Assembly: GCF_003112535.1 (NCBI RefSeq)
Contig: NZ_BEWA01000008.1
Span: 186,001-250,000 of the forward strand
Length of the DNA stretch: 64,000 bases
Source: Streptomyces rishiriensis
GTDB taxonomy: Bacteria > Actinomycetota > Actinomycetes > Streptomycetales > Streptomycetaceae
Reading direction: 5' to 3'
This document shows positions 41,122 through 49,426 of the stretch, one piece after another. The translations under genes and the position numbers were made by a program. Each line of letters opens with the position of its first letter. The first letter of the stretch is position 1. The notes under the pieces are model-generated. The model had not been told where the DNA came from. It searched no databases and saw nothing but the letters and a program-made list of their open reading frames with translations.

Positions 41122-43635
41122 TCAGCCCCGCAGGGCCGCTCCCGTCCGCTCCCCCGCCAGGGCGACCGCCGCGTCACGGGCGGCCGACGCCTCGTCGACG
41201 GTCAGCGTCCGGTCCTCCGCGCGGAAGCGCAGCGCGTACGCCAGCGACTTCTTGCCCTCGCCGAGCTGCTCCGCGTTCTCGTAGACGTCGAACAGCCGGA
41301 TGTCCTCCAGCAGTTCACCCGCGCCCTCCCGCAGCGCGGCCTCGACGTCGGCGTGCGGCACGGGCCGGTCGACGACGAGGGCCACGTCCTGGGTGGCCAC
41401 CGGGAACGTGGAGATCCTCGGCGCCTGGGGCGTGTCGTCGCCGACCTGCTCCAGGACGTCCAGGTCCAGCTCCATGGCGCAGGTGCGCGCGGGCAGGCCC
41501 AGGGCCTTCAGCACCCGGGGGTGCAGCTCGCCCGCGTGACCGACGACCCGCTCGGCGCCGTCGACGGCCACGACGAACTCGGCGCAGCGCCCGGGGTGCC
41601 ACGGCCCGTAACGGCCGTTGCGGACGGCCAGCTCGGCGCCGGCCTCCCGGGCGACCGTGCGGCCCGCCTCGACCGCGTCGGCCCAGTCCGCCGGACGGCC
41701 CTTGCCCCACCAGCCGGCCTGCTCGCGGGCGCCCGCGAGGACGACGGCGACATGGCGCGGCTGCTCGGGCAGCACGGCGTCCAGCGACGCCAGCTCCTCG
41801 TCGGTGGGACGGCGGTCGGCGGGCAGGTGCGCGGCGACGCCCTGCTCCTCGCGCGGGAGGAAGACCAGCCCGGTCTCGAAGAGCGCCAGATCGTGCGAGC
41901 CCCGCCCGTCGTTGCGCCGCAGCGCGCCCAGCAGGCCCGGCAGCAGCGACGTGCGGAGCGCGGGCTCCTCGTCGTTGAGCGGGTTGGTGAGCTTCACGAC
42001 GCGGCGGGCCGGGTCCTCGGCGTCCAGACCGAGCTGGTCGAAGACCTGCTCGCTGACGAACGGGTAGTTCGGCGCCTCGACGTAACCGGCCCCGGCCAGC
42101 GCGCGGCCGACCCGGCGGTGCAGGCGCTGGCGGTGGGTGAGTCCGCGGCCCGAGGGCGGCTTGGGCAGCGTGGAGGGCAGGTTCTCGTAGCCCTCCAGCC
42201 GGATGACCTCCTCCGCCAGGTCGTTGACCTCGGCGAGGTCGGGCCGCCAGGACGGGACGGTGACGATCAGCTCGTCCTGCCCGTACACGTCGCAGCCGAT
42301 CTCCTGGAGGCGGCGGACGACGGTCTCCCGCCCGTACTCCACTCCCGCGACCTTGTCCGGGTGGTCGGCCGGGACGCTGATCGAGTGCGGGGCGGACGGG
42401 GCGATGATCTCCGTGACGCCCGCGTCGGCGGTGCCGCCCGCGAGCAGCACCAGCAGGTCCACCGTGCGCTGTGCGGCGGCAGCGGCGGCCTGCGGGTCGA
42501 CGCCCCGCTCGAAGCGCCGGGACGCCTCGGAGGACAGCTTGTGGCGACGCGCCGTGCGCGCGATCGACACCGCGTCGAAGTGGGCGGCCTCGATGACCAC
42601 ATCGGTCGTCGGGCTCTGCGCGTCGTCGTGGTCGGCGATCTCGGTGTTCGCGCCGCCCATGACGCCGGCGAGGCCGATGGGACCGCGGTCGTCGGTGATG
42701 ACCAGGTCCTCGGCGTGCAGCGTGCGGGTCACGCCGTCGAGGGTGACGATCTGCTCGCCCTCCGCGGCCCGGCGCACGCCGATCGTGCCCTGGACCAGAT
42801 TGCGGTCGTAGGCGTGCAGCGGCTGGCCGATCTCCGTCATCACGTAGTTGGTGACGTCGACGGCGAGCGAGATCGGGCGCATGCCGACCTTCTGCAGCCG
42901 GCGCTTCAGCCAGATCGGCGAGCGCGCCTCGGGGCTCAGACCGGTGACGGTGCGGGCGGTGAAGCGGTCGCAGCCCATCGGCTCGGAGACCTTCACCGGG
43001 TAGCCGAAGGCGTTCGGCGCCGGTACGTCGATCAGGGCGGGGTCGCGCAGCGCCAGACCGTAGGCGATGGCGGTCTCCCGGGCGACGCCGCGGATGGACA
43101 GGCAGTCGCCGCGGTTGGCGGTGACGGCGATGTCCAGGACCTCGTCGACCAGCTCGAGGAGCTCGATGGCGTCCTTGCCGACCTCGGTCTCCGGCGGCAG
43201 CACGACGATGCCGTGGCTGCCGTCGTCGCCCATGCCCAGCTCGTCGCCGGAGCAGATCATGCCGTGGGAGGTCTTGCCGTACGTCTTGCGCGCGGCGATC
43301 GCGAAGCCGCCGGGCAGGACCGCGCCCGGGAGCACCACGACGACCTTGTCGCCGACGGCGAAGTTGCGGGCGCCGCAGACGATCTCCTGCGGCTCACCGG
43401 TGCCGTTGGCCGTGCCGACGTCGACCGTGCAGAAGCGGATCGGCTTCTTGAAGCCCTCCAGCTCCTCGATGGTCAGGACCTGACCGACGACGAGCGGGCC
43501 CTTGAGGTCGGCTCCGAGGTGCTCGACGGTCTCGACCTCCAGGCCGGCCGACACGAGCTTGGCCTGCACGTCACGGCCGGTCTCGGTGGCCGGCAGGTCG
43601 ACGTACTCCCGCAGCCAGGAAAGCGGGACGCGCAT
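41122..43635 (-). CDS. pheT: Phenylalanine--tRNA ligase beta subunit
   Basis: An 837-residue subunit of the alpha2-beta2 PheRS. In order: start MRVPLSWLREYVDLPATETG; an EMAP-II-like tRNA-binding domain (about residues 40-150, VVGQVLTIEEL ... GFAIAARKTYGKTSHGMICS); B3/B4 editing domain (FTARTVTGLSPEARSPIWLK); B5 domain (IDVTNYV-like region and HSISVPADHPDKVAGVEYGR); the catalytic-like core; and the C-terminal anticodon-binding ferredoxin fold (RISTFPVATQDVALVVDR). It edits mis-charged Tyr-tRNA. Its ATG shares one base with the pheS stop (TGATG), so it is coupled to pheS. Cytosolic. Confidence 0.97.
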   Translation of the reverse strand: MRVPLSWLREYVDLPATETGRDVQAKLVSAGLEVETVEHLGADLKGPLVVGQVLTIEELEGFKKPIRFCTVDVGTANGTGEPQEIVCGARNFAVGDKVVVVLPGAVLPGGFAIAARKTYGKTSHGMICSGDELGMGDDGSHGIVVLPPETEVGKDAIELLELVDEVLDIAVTANRGDCLSIRGVARETAIAYGLALRDPALIDVPAPNAFGYPVKVSEPMGCDRFTARTVTGLSPEARSPIWLKRRLQKVGMRPISLAVDVTNYVMTEIGQPLHAYDRNLVQGTIGVRRAAEGEQIVTLDGVTRTLHAEDLVITDDRGPIGLAGVMGGANTEIADHDDAQSPTTDVVIEAAHFDAVSIARTARRHKLSSEASRRFERGVDPQAAAAAAQRTVDLLVLLAGGTADAGVTEIIAPSAPHSISVPADHPDKVAGVEYGRETVVRRLQEIGCDVYGQDELIVTVPSWRPDLAEVNDLAEEVIRLEGYENLPSTLPKPPSGRGLTHRQRLHRRVGRALAGAGYVEAPNYPFVSEQVFDQLGLDAEDPARRVVKLTNPLNDEEPALRTSLLPGLLGALRRNDGRGSHDLALFETGLVFLPREEQGVAAHLPADRRPTDEELASLDAVLPEQPRHVAVVLAGAREQAGWWGKGRPADWADAVEAGRTVAREAGAELAVRNGRYGPWHPGRCAEFVVAVDGAERVVGHAGELHPRVLKALGLPARTCAMELDLDVLEQVGDDTPQAPRISTFPVATQDVALVVDRPVPHADVEAALREGAGELLEDIRLFDVYENAEQLGEGKKSLAYALRFRAEDRTLTVDEASAARDAAVALAGERTGAALRG

Positions 43636-44756
43636 CAGATCTCCATCCCGAACGGCCGGGTGAACCGGACGTCACCCTCGACCATGTCTCGCATGTCTTC
43701 GACGTTGTGGCGGAACATCAGCATCCGCTCGATGCCGAACCCGAAGGCGAACCCGCTGTACTTCTCCGGGTCGACGCCGCAGGCGGCCAGCACCTTGGGG
43801 TTGACCATGCCGCAGCCGCCCAGCTCGATCCAGCCCTCGCTGGAGCAGGTGCGGCAGGGGCGGTCGGGGTTGCCGACGGACTCGCCGCGGCAGACGTAGC
43901 ACACCATGTCCATCTCGGCGGACGGCTCGGTGAACGGGAAGAAGTTCGGCCGCAGCCGGGTCTTCATGCCCTCGCCGAACAGCGACTGGACCATGTGGTC
44001 CATCGTGCCCTTGAGATCGGCCATGGTCAGGCCCTCGTCCACGGCGAGCAGCTCGACCTGGTGGAAGACCGGGGTGTGCGTGGCGTCCAGCTCGTCGGTG
44101 CGGTACACGCGGCCGGGGCAGATCACGTACACCGGCAGCTCGCGGCTGAGCAGCGAGCGGATCTGGACCGGCGAGGTGTGGGTGCGCAGCACGACGCCGG
44201 ACTCGGTGCCGCCCTGCGGGCCCTGCACGAAGAACGTGTCGGCCTCGCCGCGGGCCGGATGGTCCGGGCCGATGTTGAGCGCGTCGAAGTTGAACCACTC
44301 GGCCTCGACCTGCGGACCCTCGGCGACCTCGTAGCCCATGGCCACGAAGACGTCCTCGATGCGCTCGGAGAGCGTGGTGAGGGGGTGGCGGGCGCCGGCC
44401 GGGATCCGGTCGTGGGGCAGCGTGACGTCCACCGCCTCCTCGACCAGCACCCGTGCGTCGCGCTCGGCCTCCAGCTCCTCCTGGCGGGCGGCGAAGCCCT
44501 TGTTCACGGCGCCGCGGGCCTGCCCGACGAGCTTGCCGGCGGCGGCCTTGGCGTGCGGGGGCAGGGCGCCGATCTCGCGGTTGGCGAGGGCGAGCGGGGA
44601 GGTGCCGCCGGTGTGGGCGACCTTGGCCTCCTGGAGCGCGTCGAGCGAGTCCGCGGCGGCGAAGGCGGCGAGCGCCTCGTCCCGCATGCGCTCGATCTCT
44701 TCCGGTTTCAAGGCCTCGACCTCTACCGGGTCGTACGACTTATTCGGTGCCGACAT
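43635..44756 (-). CDS. pheS: Phenylalanine--tRNA ligase alpha subunit
   Basis: A 373-residue catalytic subunit. Class II motifs: motif 2 around VYVICPGRVYRTDELDATHT, motif 3 GFAFGFGIERMLMFR, and the Phe-binding pocket region TEPSAEMDM. The N-terminal coiled coil (about residues 20-105) binds tRNA. Inserted before motif 3 is CYVCRGESVGNPDRPCRTC, a four-Cys loop that probably binds zinc; I have seen this in actinobacterial PheS. ATG 44756 (GGGAAGAG upstream). First gene of pheST. No T-box-like leader or Phe-rich leader peptide is evident. Confidence 0.97.
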   Translation of the reverse strand: MSAPNKSYDPVEVEALKPEEIERMRDEALAAFAAADSLDALQEAKVAHTGGTSPLALANREIGALPPHAKAAAGKLVGQARGAVNKGFAARQEELEAERDARVLVEEAVDVTLPHDRIPAGARHPLTTLSERIEDVFVAMGYEVAEGPQVEAEWFNFDALNIGPDHPARGEADTFFVQGPQGGTESGVVLRTHTSPVQIRSLLSRELPVYVICPGRVYRTDELDATHTPVFHQVELLAVDEGLTMADLKGTMDHMVQSLFGEGMKTRLRPNFFPFTEPSAEMDMVCYVCRGESVGNPDRPCRTCSSEGWIELGGCGMVNPKVLAACGVDPEKYSGFAFGFGIERMLMFRHNVEDMRDMVEGDVRFTRPFGMEI

Positions 44757-44907
44757 CTCTTCCCGTGCTTCCGGTTGGCTGGCTGAAGGTCCCCGTCACC
44801 GACTCACGCAGAGGTCAGAGGGCCGTCCATGGGACACAAGGGTGCCAAAGGCCGAGTCTAACGGGGTGACGATGTGCGGATGCGCCCGTGGGCCGCCCGG
44901 CCGGCTC

Positions 44908-46023
44908 TCAGGTGAGATACGCCGGGGTGCTCACGGGCAGCGTAAATCGGAACTCCGCGCCGCCGCCGGGGGCGCGGCCCACCGTGATGGCGCCGCCGTG
45001 GGCTTCGACGATGCCCTTGACGATGTACAGCCCGAGGCCGGTGCCGCCGCGCTTGCTGCCCCGCCAGAAGCGGGTGAACACGCGGTTCATGGACTCCTCC
45101 GGGATGCCTGCGCCCTCGTCGCTCACGGTGACCGATGTGCCGGTGTCCTCCCCTTCCCGGGGGGACGCGGCGGGCGTGACGTCAATGGTGACGGTTCCCT
45201 CGCCGTGGCGCACCGCGTTTTCGATGAGGTTGCTGAGCACCTGGTCGATCTTGTCGGGGTCGGCCCACAGTGCGGGCAGCGGCTGCTCGATGCGCAGCAG
45301 GAACCGGTCGGCGGGCTGACCGGCGGCCACGTAGGCCTGGATGTGCCGTCCCACGGCCGCGCCCATGTCGACGGGCTGGCGGCGCACCTCCAGCCGTCCG
45401 GAGTCGATGCGGGAGATGTCGAGCAGCTCGGCGATGAGGCGGGTGACCCGGTCCGCGTCGGCGTCGACGGTCTCCAGCATCAGCCGCTTCTGGTCGTCGG
45501 TGAACCGGGACCACTTGGCGAGCAGGGTGGCGGTGAAGCCCTTGACGGAGGTGAGCGGGGAGCGCAGTTCGTGGGCCACGGTGGCGATCAGCTCGGCGTG
45601 GCTGCGCTCGGTGCGGCGGCGGGCCTCCGTGTCGCGGATCGAGACGACGACGCGGCGGACGGGACCGGTGGGCTCGGCGCGGACGTACCGGGCGGAGACG
45701 AGGACCTCACGGCCGCCCGGCAGCAGGAGGTTGCGCTCGGGCTGGCCGACGCGGATGGCGAGGCCGCCGTAGGGGTCGGTCAGCTGCCACCAGCGGCGGC
45801 CCTCCAGGTCCTCCAGCGGAAGGGCCTTGTCGAGGCGCTGCCCGAGGGCGTCCTCGGCGGCGACGGCGGTGATGCGCCGGGCGGCGGCGTTGAAGCAGAC
45901 CACGCGGCCGTTCTCGTCGGCGACGACGAGCCCGTCCGGCAGGTCGTCGGGGTCGACGCCGAGTCCGGCGAGGTCACCGGCCGCCCGGGCCGCTCCCCGT
46001 GCGCTGGTCGTGCCGACACTCAT
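44908..46023 (-). CDS. Orphan sensor histidine kinase with PAS domain
   Basis: A 371-residue soluble kinase without membrane segments. Residues ~25-150 are a PAS domain (DGLVVADENGRVVCFNAAAR). HisKA follows with the phosphoacceptor His in LIATVAHELRSPLTSVKGF, then HATPase_c with the N box ALWADPDKIDQVLSNLIENA, G1 VSDEGAGIP and G2 KRGGTGLGLYIVKG. It senses a cytosolic signal. No response regulator is adjacent, so it is an orphan. It lies 54 bases from the RNA methyltransferase gene in the same direction, so co-transcription with translation genes is possible. Confidence 0.9.
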   Translation of the reverse strand: MSVGTTSARGAARAAGDLAGLGVDPDDLPDGLVVADENGRVVCFNAAARRITAVAAEDALGQRLDKALPLEDLEGRRWWQLTDPYGGLAIRVGQPERNLLLPGGREVLVSARYVRAEPTGPVRRVVVSIRDTEARRRTERSHAELIATVAHELRSPLTSVKGFTATLLAKWSRFTDDQKRLMLETVDADADRVTRLIAELLDISRIDSGRLEVRRQPVDMGAAVGRHIQAYVAAGQPADRFLLRIEQPLPALWADPDKIDQVLSNLIENAVRHGEGTVTIDVTPAASPREGEDTGTSVTVSDEGAGIPEESMNRVFTRFWRGSKRGGTGLGLYIVKGIVEAHGGAITVGRAPGGGAEFRFTLPVSTPAYLT

Positions 46024-46077
46024 CCCCGTACCCCACCTCCCGTCCTCCCGGAAGAGGCCCGCGAACTCGTCACCCTA

Positions 46078-46938
46078 CTAGCTGTCGGTCACGGAGCGGC
46101 ACCCTCCGGAGGCGCGCTGTGCACGGGCCGACGCGTAGAGACATACGGCGGCGGCGGTCGCGAGGTTCAGACTCTCCGCCTTTCCGTGGATCGGGACGCG
46201 CACGACGGCGTCCGCGAGCGCGCGGGTCTCCTCGGGAAGTCCCCAGGCCTCGTTCCCGAACACCCACGCGGTGGGGCCGCCCATGGTGCCCTCGTCGAGT
46301 TCGGCGTCGAGGTCGTCGTCCCCCGCGCCGTCGGCGGCCAGGATCCGCACGCCGGAGTCCCGCAGCCCCGCCACGGCCTGCTCGACGGGGACGCCCACGG
46401 CGACGGGCAGGTGGAAGAGGGAGCCGACGGAGGCGCGGACGGCCTTGGGGTTGTAGACGTCGACGGAGGCGTCGGTCAGCACGACGGCGTCGGCGCCGGC
46501 GGCGTCGGCGCACCGCAGCACGGTGCCCGCGTTGCCGGGGTCGCGCACATGGGCGAGGACGGCGACGAGGCGGGGCCGGGCGGCGAGGATCCGCTCGAAG
46601 GGCGTGTCCAGGAACCGGCAGATCCCGACGAGCCCCTGCGGGGTGACGGTGGTGGAGACGTCCTCGATGACCTGTTCGGCGGCGAGGTGGACCCGGGCGC
46701 CGGCCGAGCGGGCCTCGGCGATGACGTCGGCGTAGCGCTCGGCTGCCTCGACGGTGGCGAACAGTTCCACGAGCGTGGCCTGTCCGTCGGCGCGGTGCGC
46801 CGCGGCCTCCCGCACGGCCTGCGGCCCCTCCGCGAGGAACAGCCGCTCCTTGCCCCGGAAGTTCCGCCTGGCCAGCCGCCGCGCGGCCACGACGCGGGGG
46901 GAACGGGGAGAGATCAGCTCGGGGGTGGCGGAGGGCAT
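46078..46938 (-). CDS. TrmH/SpoU-family rRNA or tRNA 2'-O-methyltransferase
   Basis: A 286-residue SPOUT methyltransferase. The N-terminal ~100 residues form an L30e-like substrate-binding domain (RNFRGKERLFLAEGPQAVRE). The catalytic knot shows motif 1 AHVRDPGNAGTVLRCADAAG, motif 2 VFGNEAWGLPEE and motif 3 VRVPIHGKAESLNLATAAAV. It adds a methyl group to a ribose in RNA, probably 23S rRNA by neighbourhood and family, but the target is unproven. ATG 46938 follows GAAGGTGAACCAC. It lies just downstream of infC-rpmI-rplT, past their terminator, as in other actinobacteria. Confidence 0.88.
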   Translation of the reverse strand: MPSATPELISPRSPRVVAARRLARRNFRGKERLFLAEGPQAVREAAAHRADGQATLVELFATVEAAERYADVIAEARSAGARVHLAAEQVIEDVSTTVTPQGLVGICRFLDTPFERILAARPRLVAVLAHVRDPGNAGTVLRCADAAGADAVVLTDASVDVYNPKAVRASVGSLFHLPVAVGVPVEQAVAGLRDSGVRILAADGAGDDDLDAELDEGTMGGPTAWVFGNEAWGLPEETRALADAVVRVPIHGKAESLNLATAAAVCLYASARAQRASGGCRSVTDS

Positions 46939-47097
46939 GTGGTTCACCTTCGGTATCAGGGCGGCCGACTGGGCGGCGGGGGCGACTGCGGCCCCCGAGG
47001 GGCGCGGGGCTCTGTCACGTGCGGCTGCGCCGCACGGGTGCGGCCGGCCACGCACGGCCGGTGCCCGGACGACGGAGGCAGCGGGCGTCAGCAGCAA

Positions 47098-47129
47098 AAG
47101 GACCCGCAGGCCGAAACCTGCGGGTCCTT
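47098..47129 (-). terminator. Intrinsic terminator of infC-rpmI-rplT
   Basis: A perfect 13-bp stem AAGGACCCGCAGG/CCTGCGGGTCCTT with a six-base loop, continuing in the direction of transcription into TTTT. It lies 31 bases after the rplT stop. The rest of 46939-47159 holds no gene; a G/C-rich fragment of the intergenic repeat lies near 46996. Confidence 0.85.
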
Positions 47130-47159
47130 CAGTCACGTCGGCCTAGAGCCGGCGCGGCG

Positions 47160-47543
47160 TCACGCGGCCTTGGGCGCGTTCACGTCCGCGGGCAGGGCCT
47201 TCTGCGCGACCTCGACCAGCGCGGCGAACGCGGTGGCGTCGTTCACGGCGAGCTCGGCCAGGATCTTGCGGTCGACCTCGATGTTCGCGGCCTTCAGACC
47301 CTGGATGAGGCGGTTGTACGTCATGCCGTTCTGGCGGGCCGCAGCGTTGATGCGCTGGATCCACAGCTGACGGAAGTCGCCCTTGCGCTTCTTGCGGTCG
47401 TTGTAGTTGTAGACCAGCGAGTGGGTGACCTGCTCCTTGGCCTTGCGGTACAGGCGCGAACGCTGACCGCGGTAGCCGGAGGCCGCCTCGAGGATCGCCC
47501 GGCGCTTCTTGTGGGCGTTGACTGCCCGCTTGACGCGTGCCAC
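47160..47543 (-). CDS. rplT: 50S ribosomal protein L20
   Basis: A 127-residue assembly protein of the large subunit binding domain II of 23S rRNA. It starts VARVKRAVNAHKKRRAILEA and contains GYRGQRSRLYRKAKEQVTHS, the conserved RNA-binding N-terminal arm, and NRLIQGLKAANIEVDRKILA. GTG 47543 has AGGAG eight bases upstream. It is the third gene of infC-rpmI-rplT. In Firmicutes and enterics L20 represses this operon; here only the structured spacers hint at that. Confidence 0.97.
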   Translation of the reverse strand: MARVKRAVNAHKKRRAILEAASGYRGQRSRLYRKAKEQVTHSLVYNYNDRKKRKGDFRQLWIQRINAAARQNGMTYNRLIQGLKAANIEVDRKILAELAVNDATAFAALVEVAQKALPADVNAPKAA

Positions 47544-47639
47544 TTTTTAACTCCTTGTAGCGGGGCCGTGGTGGGACTCACACGACCCGGAAACGATTGG
47601 GTCCCGGTCAGAGGTCAGGCGCGACGCTTGCGCCCGACG

Positions 47640-47834
47640 TCACTTGCCGAGAAGCTTCTTGATCTTCGCGGCGTCGCCCGGGGCCATCTCGGCGTTGCCG
47701 GTGAGGCGGCGCGTCACGCGGGACGACTTGTGCTCGAGCAGGTGGCGCTTGCCGGCGCGCTCGCGGAGCACCTTGCCGGAGCCGGTGATCTTGAAGCGCT
47801 TGCTGGCACCGCTGTGCGACTTGTTCTTCGGCAT
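47640..47834 (-). CDS. rpmI: 50S ribosomal protein L35
   Basis: A 64-residue basic protein: MPKNKSHSGASKRFKITGSG and SSRVTRRLTGNAEMAPGD, the family hallmarks. Size is typical. It follows GAGGAG, and a hairpin lies about 30 bases before its start. Middle gene of infC-rpmI-rplT. Confidence 0.97.
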   Translation of the reverse strand: MPKNKSHSGASKRFKITGSGKVLRERAGKRHLLEHKSSRVTRRLTGNAEMAPGDAAKIKKLLGK

Positions 47835-47860
47835 AGCGCCGTTCTCTCCTCGTCGGTGGC

Positions 47861-47898
47861 GTTCCGGTGCCCGGTCGTGAAACCGGGCACGGTGGAAC
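47861..47898 (-). promoter_or_regulatory. Hairpin between infC and rpmI
   Basis: GTGCCCGG (47867-47874) pairs with CCGGGCAC (47883-47890), extended by GTTCC/GGAAC outside. It sits about 30 bases upstream of the rpmI start, ahead of the ribosome binding site. It may be an L20/L35 control element or only an mRNA stabiliser. Confidence 0.35.
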
Positions 47899-47941
47899 GT
47901 CGCTGGTATCGGTTATGTCCGCGGGACTCGCGCCCCTCGGA

Positions 47942-48634
47942 TCACGCCTCGGCGGAAGCCTCGGCAGGGGCCTCGGCGTCAGCCGCCTCGACCTCGACGT
48001 CGCTCTCGCCCTCGGCGTTCACGGCGTCGGCGTCAGCGGCGTTCTGCGAGCGACCGGGGTTGGCCTTCGCCTCGGCCTTGCGGGCCTCCTGCGCCTGCCG
48101 GGCCTCGGCCATGGCCTCGGTCTTCTTCTTGTGCGGACCGAGAACCATGATCATGTTCCGGCCGTCCTGCTTCGGGTTCGACTCGATGAAGCCGAGGTCC
48201 TCGACGTCCGACGCGAGACGCTGCAGCAGTCGGAAGCCGAGCTCCGGCCGGGACTGCTCGCGACCACGGAACATGATCGTGATCTTGACCTTGTCGCCCT
48301 GCTTGAGGAACCGGACGACGTGACCCTTTTTGGTGTCGTAGTCGTGCGGGTCGATCTTCGGCCGGAGCTTCATTTCCTTGATGACCGTGTGCGCCTGGTT
48401 CTTGCGCGCCTCACGGGCCTTCATGGCCGACTCGTACTTGAACTTCCCGTAGTCCATGAGCTTGCAGACCGGCGGGCGTGCGCTCGCGGCCACCTCGACC
48501 AGGTCGAGGTCGTACTCCTGCGCAAGCTCCAGGGCCTTGGCCAGCGGCACGATGCCGACCTGCTCGCCACTGGGACCGACAAGTCGCACTTCGGGAACGC
48601 GAATCCGGTCGTTGATGCGGGGCTCGGTGCTGAT
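47942..48634 (-). CDS. infC: Translation initiation factor IF-3
   Basis: A 230-residue IF-3. The N-domain starts STEPRINDRIRVPEVRLVG, the linker has ARPPVCKLMDYGKFKYESAM, and the C-domain has IMFRGREQSRPELGFRLLQR, with an acidic Ala/Glu C-terminal tail. It keeps 30S free and checks start codons. The start is taken at AUC 48634-48632, which sits five bases after GGAGG. The only other nearby candidate, GTG 48658, has no Shine-Dalgarno. A non-AUG start is the classic autoregulation device of IF-3 (AUU in E. coli). First gene of infC-rpmI-rplT, preceded by a leader of about 300 bases. Confidence 0.93.
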   Translation of the reverse strand: MSTEPRINDRIRVPEVRLVGPSGEQVGIVPLAKALELAQEYDLDLVEVAASARPPVCKLMDYGKFKYESAMKAREARKNQAHTVIKEMKLRPKIDPHDYDTKKGHVVRFLKQGDKVKITIMFRGREQSRPELGFRLLQRLASDVEDLGFIESNPKQDGRNMIMVLGPHKKKTEAMAEARQAQEARKAEAKANPGRSQNAADADAVNAEGESDVEVEAADAEAPAEASAEA

Positions 48635-48721
48635 GGATCCTCCTCGGTAGCACCACACGGCAGTCTGGCGGACGGCCGCGTAACGTCTGTGTTCGATAGA
48701 TTGGCAACCACGTCGAAGCAC

Positions 48722-48752
48722 AAAAAATGCCCCGAACGGTCACATGCGGGGC
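48722..48752 (-). terminator. Intrinsic attenuator in the infC leader
   Basis: GCCCCG (48752-48747) and CGGGGC (48734-48729) form a stem followed on the minus strand by ATTTTTT (48728-48722). It lies about 90-120 bases upstream of the infC start and well downstream of the likely promoter, so it would stop transcription prematurely unless read through. Confidence 0.6.
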
Positions 48753-48952
48753 TCCAAGCACTACCGGAGCACCGCCGCAAGGATCGCGGGGCGCGCTACC
48801 GGGCGACTCCATCGTCCGTACGGAACGATGGGGGCCGCCTGACCGGGGTGACCCGCCGTCCTGCGAGGACAGTCGGGTGGGAGCTCGGAGTCTCCACTTG
48901 TGGGCCGGATCCGCCTGCTGAGGGGCACGCGTGTCCGACCGGTCGTTAACCG

Positions 48953-48982
48953 AGATTACCAGTCCCCGCCGCGAACGGCCAA
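48953..48982 (-). promoter_or_regulatory. Likely promoter of infC-rpmI-rplT
   Basis: On the minus strand TTGGCC (48982-48977), 18 bases, TAATCT (48958-48953). The predicted leader to infC is about 310 bases. It contains a stem around CATCGT...ACGATG (48807-48830) and the attenuator. The rest of 48635-49031 shows no gene. Confidence 0.45.
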
Positions 48983-49031
48983 TCGAGCCTCGCGACCGGA
49001 CCCCGCGCGGCCTGCGCCTATCGTGTGCTGC

Positions 49032-49409
49032 ATGAGTGACACCTCCCCCGCCGGCTCCGCCGGGACGCCCGACGCCCCCGACTTCGACGAGATGACCCGC
49101 GACATCGCCGAGGTCCCCGCCGTCGAGGTGATCGTGACGGTCGCCGTCAACCTGATGAGCGCCGCCGCGGTGAAGCTCGGCCTCACCGAGGAGGGCGACA
49201 CGTACAAGGACCTCGACGAGGCCCGCAAGCTGGTGACGGCCCTCGCCGGGCTGCTGGACGCGTCCGCGACCGAGATCAGCTCCTTCCACGCGGCCCCGCT
49301 GCGCGACGGTCTGAAGTCGCTGCAACTGGCGTTCCGCGAGGCGTCGATCGTCCCGGACGAGCCGGGTCAGGGCCCGGGCGAGAAGTACACGGGCCCGGTC
49401 TACGGCTGA
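49032..49409 (+). CDS. DUF1844 domain protein
   Basis: A 125-residue cytosolic protein, mostly helical: MTRDIAEVPAVEVIVTVAVN and NLMSAAAVKLGLTEEGDTYK, then DLDEARKLVTALAGLLDASA. This is the DUF1844 pattern (a conserved small family with no known activity), found next to infC in many actinobacteria in my memory. It is divergent from infC. TATCGT about seven bases before the start and no Shine-Dalgarno suggest a leaderless mRNA. Confidence 0.85.
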   Translation: MSDTSPAGSAGTPDAPDFDEMTRDIAEVPAVEVIVTVAVNLMSAAAVKLGLTEEGDTYKDLDEARKLVTALAGLLDASATEISSFHAAPLRDGLKSLQLAFREASIVPDEPGQGPGEKYTGPVYG

Positions 49410-49426
49410 GCCGGGTTCCGGCGGAT

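Noticed and set aside
40777..43899. 1040-codon plus-strand frame across the repeats and pheT
   Set aside because: Antisense shadow of pheT; composition is Arg/Ala/Gly and it crosses intergenic repeats.
44338..47370. 1010-codon plus-strand frame across pheS, kinase, methyltransferase and rplT
   Set aside because: It crosses four genes on the opposite strand and a terminator; a shadow of high GC.
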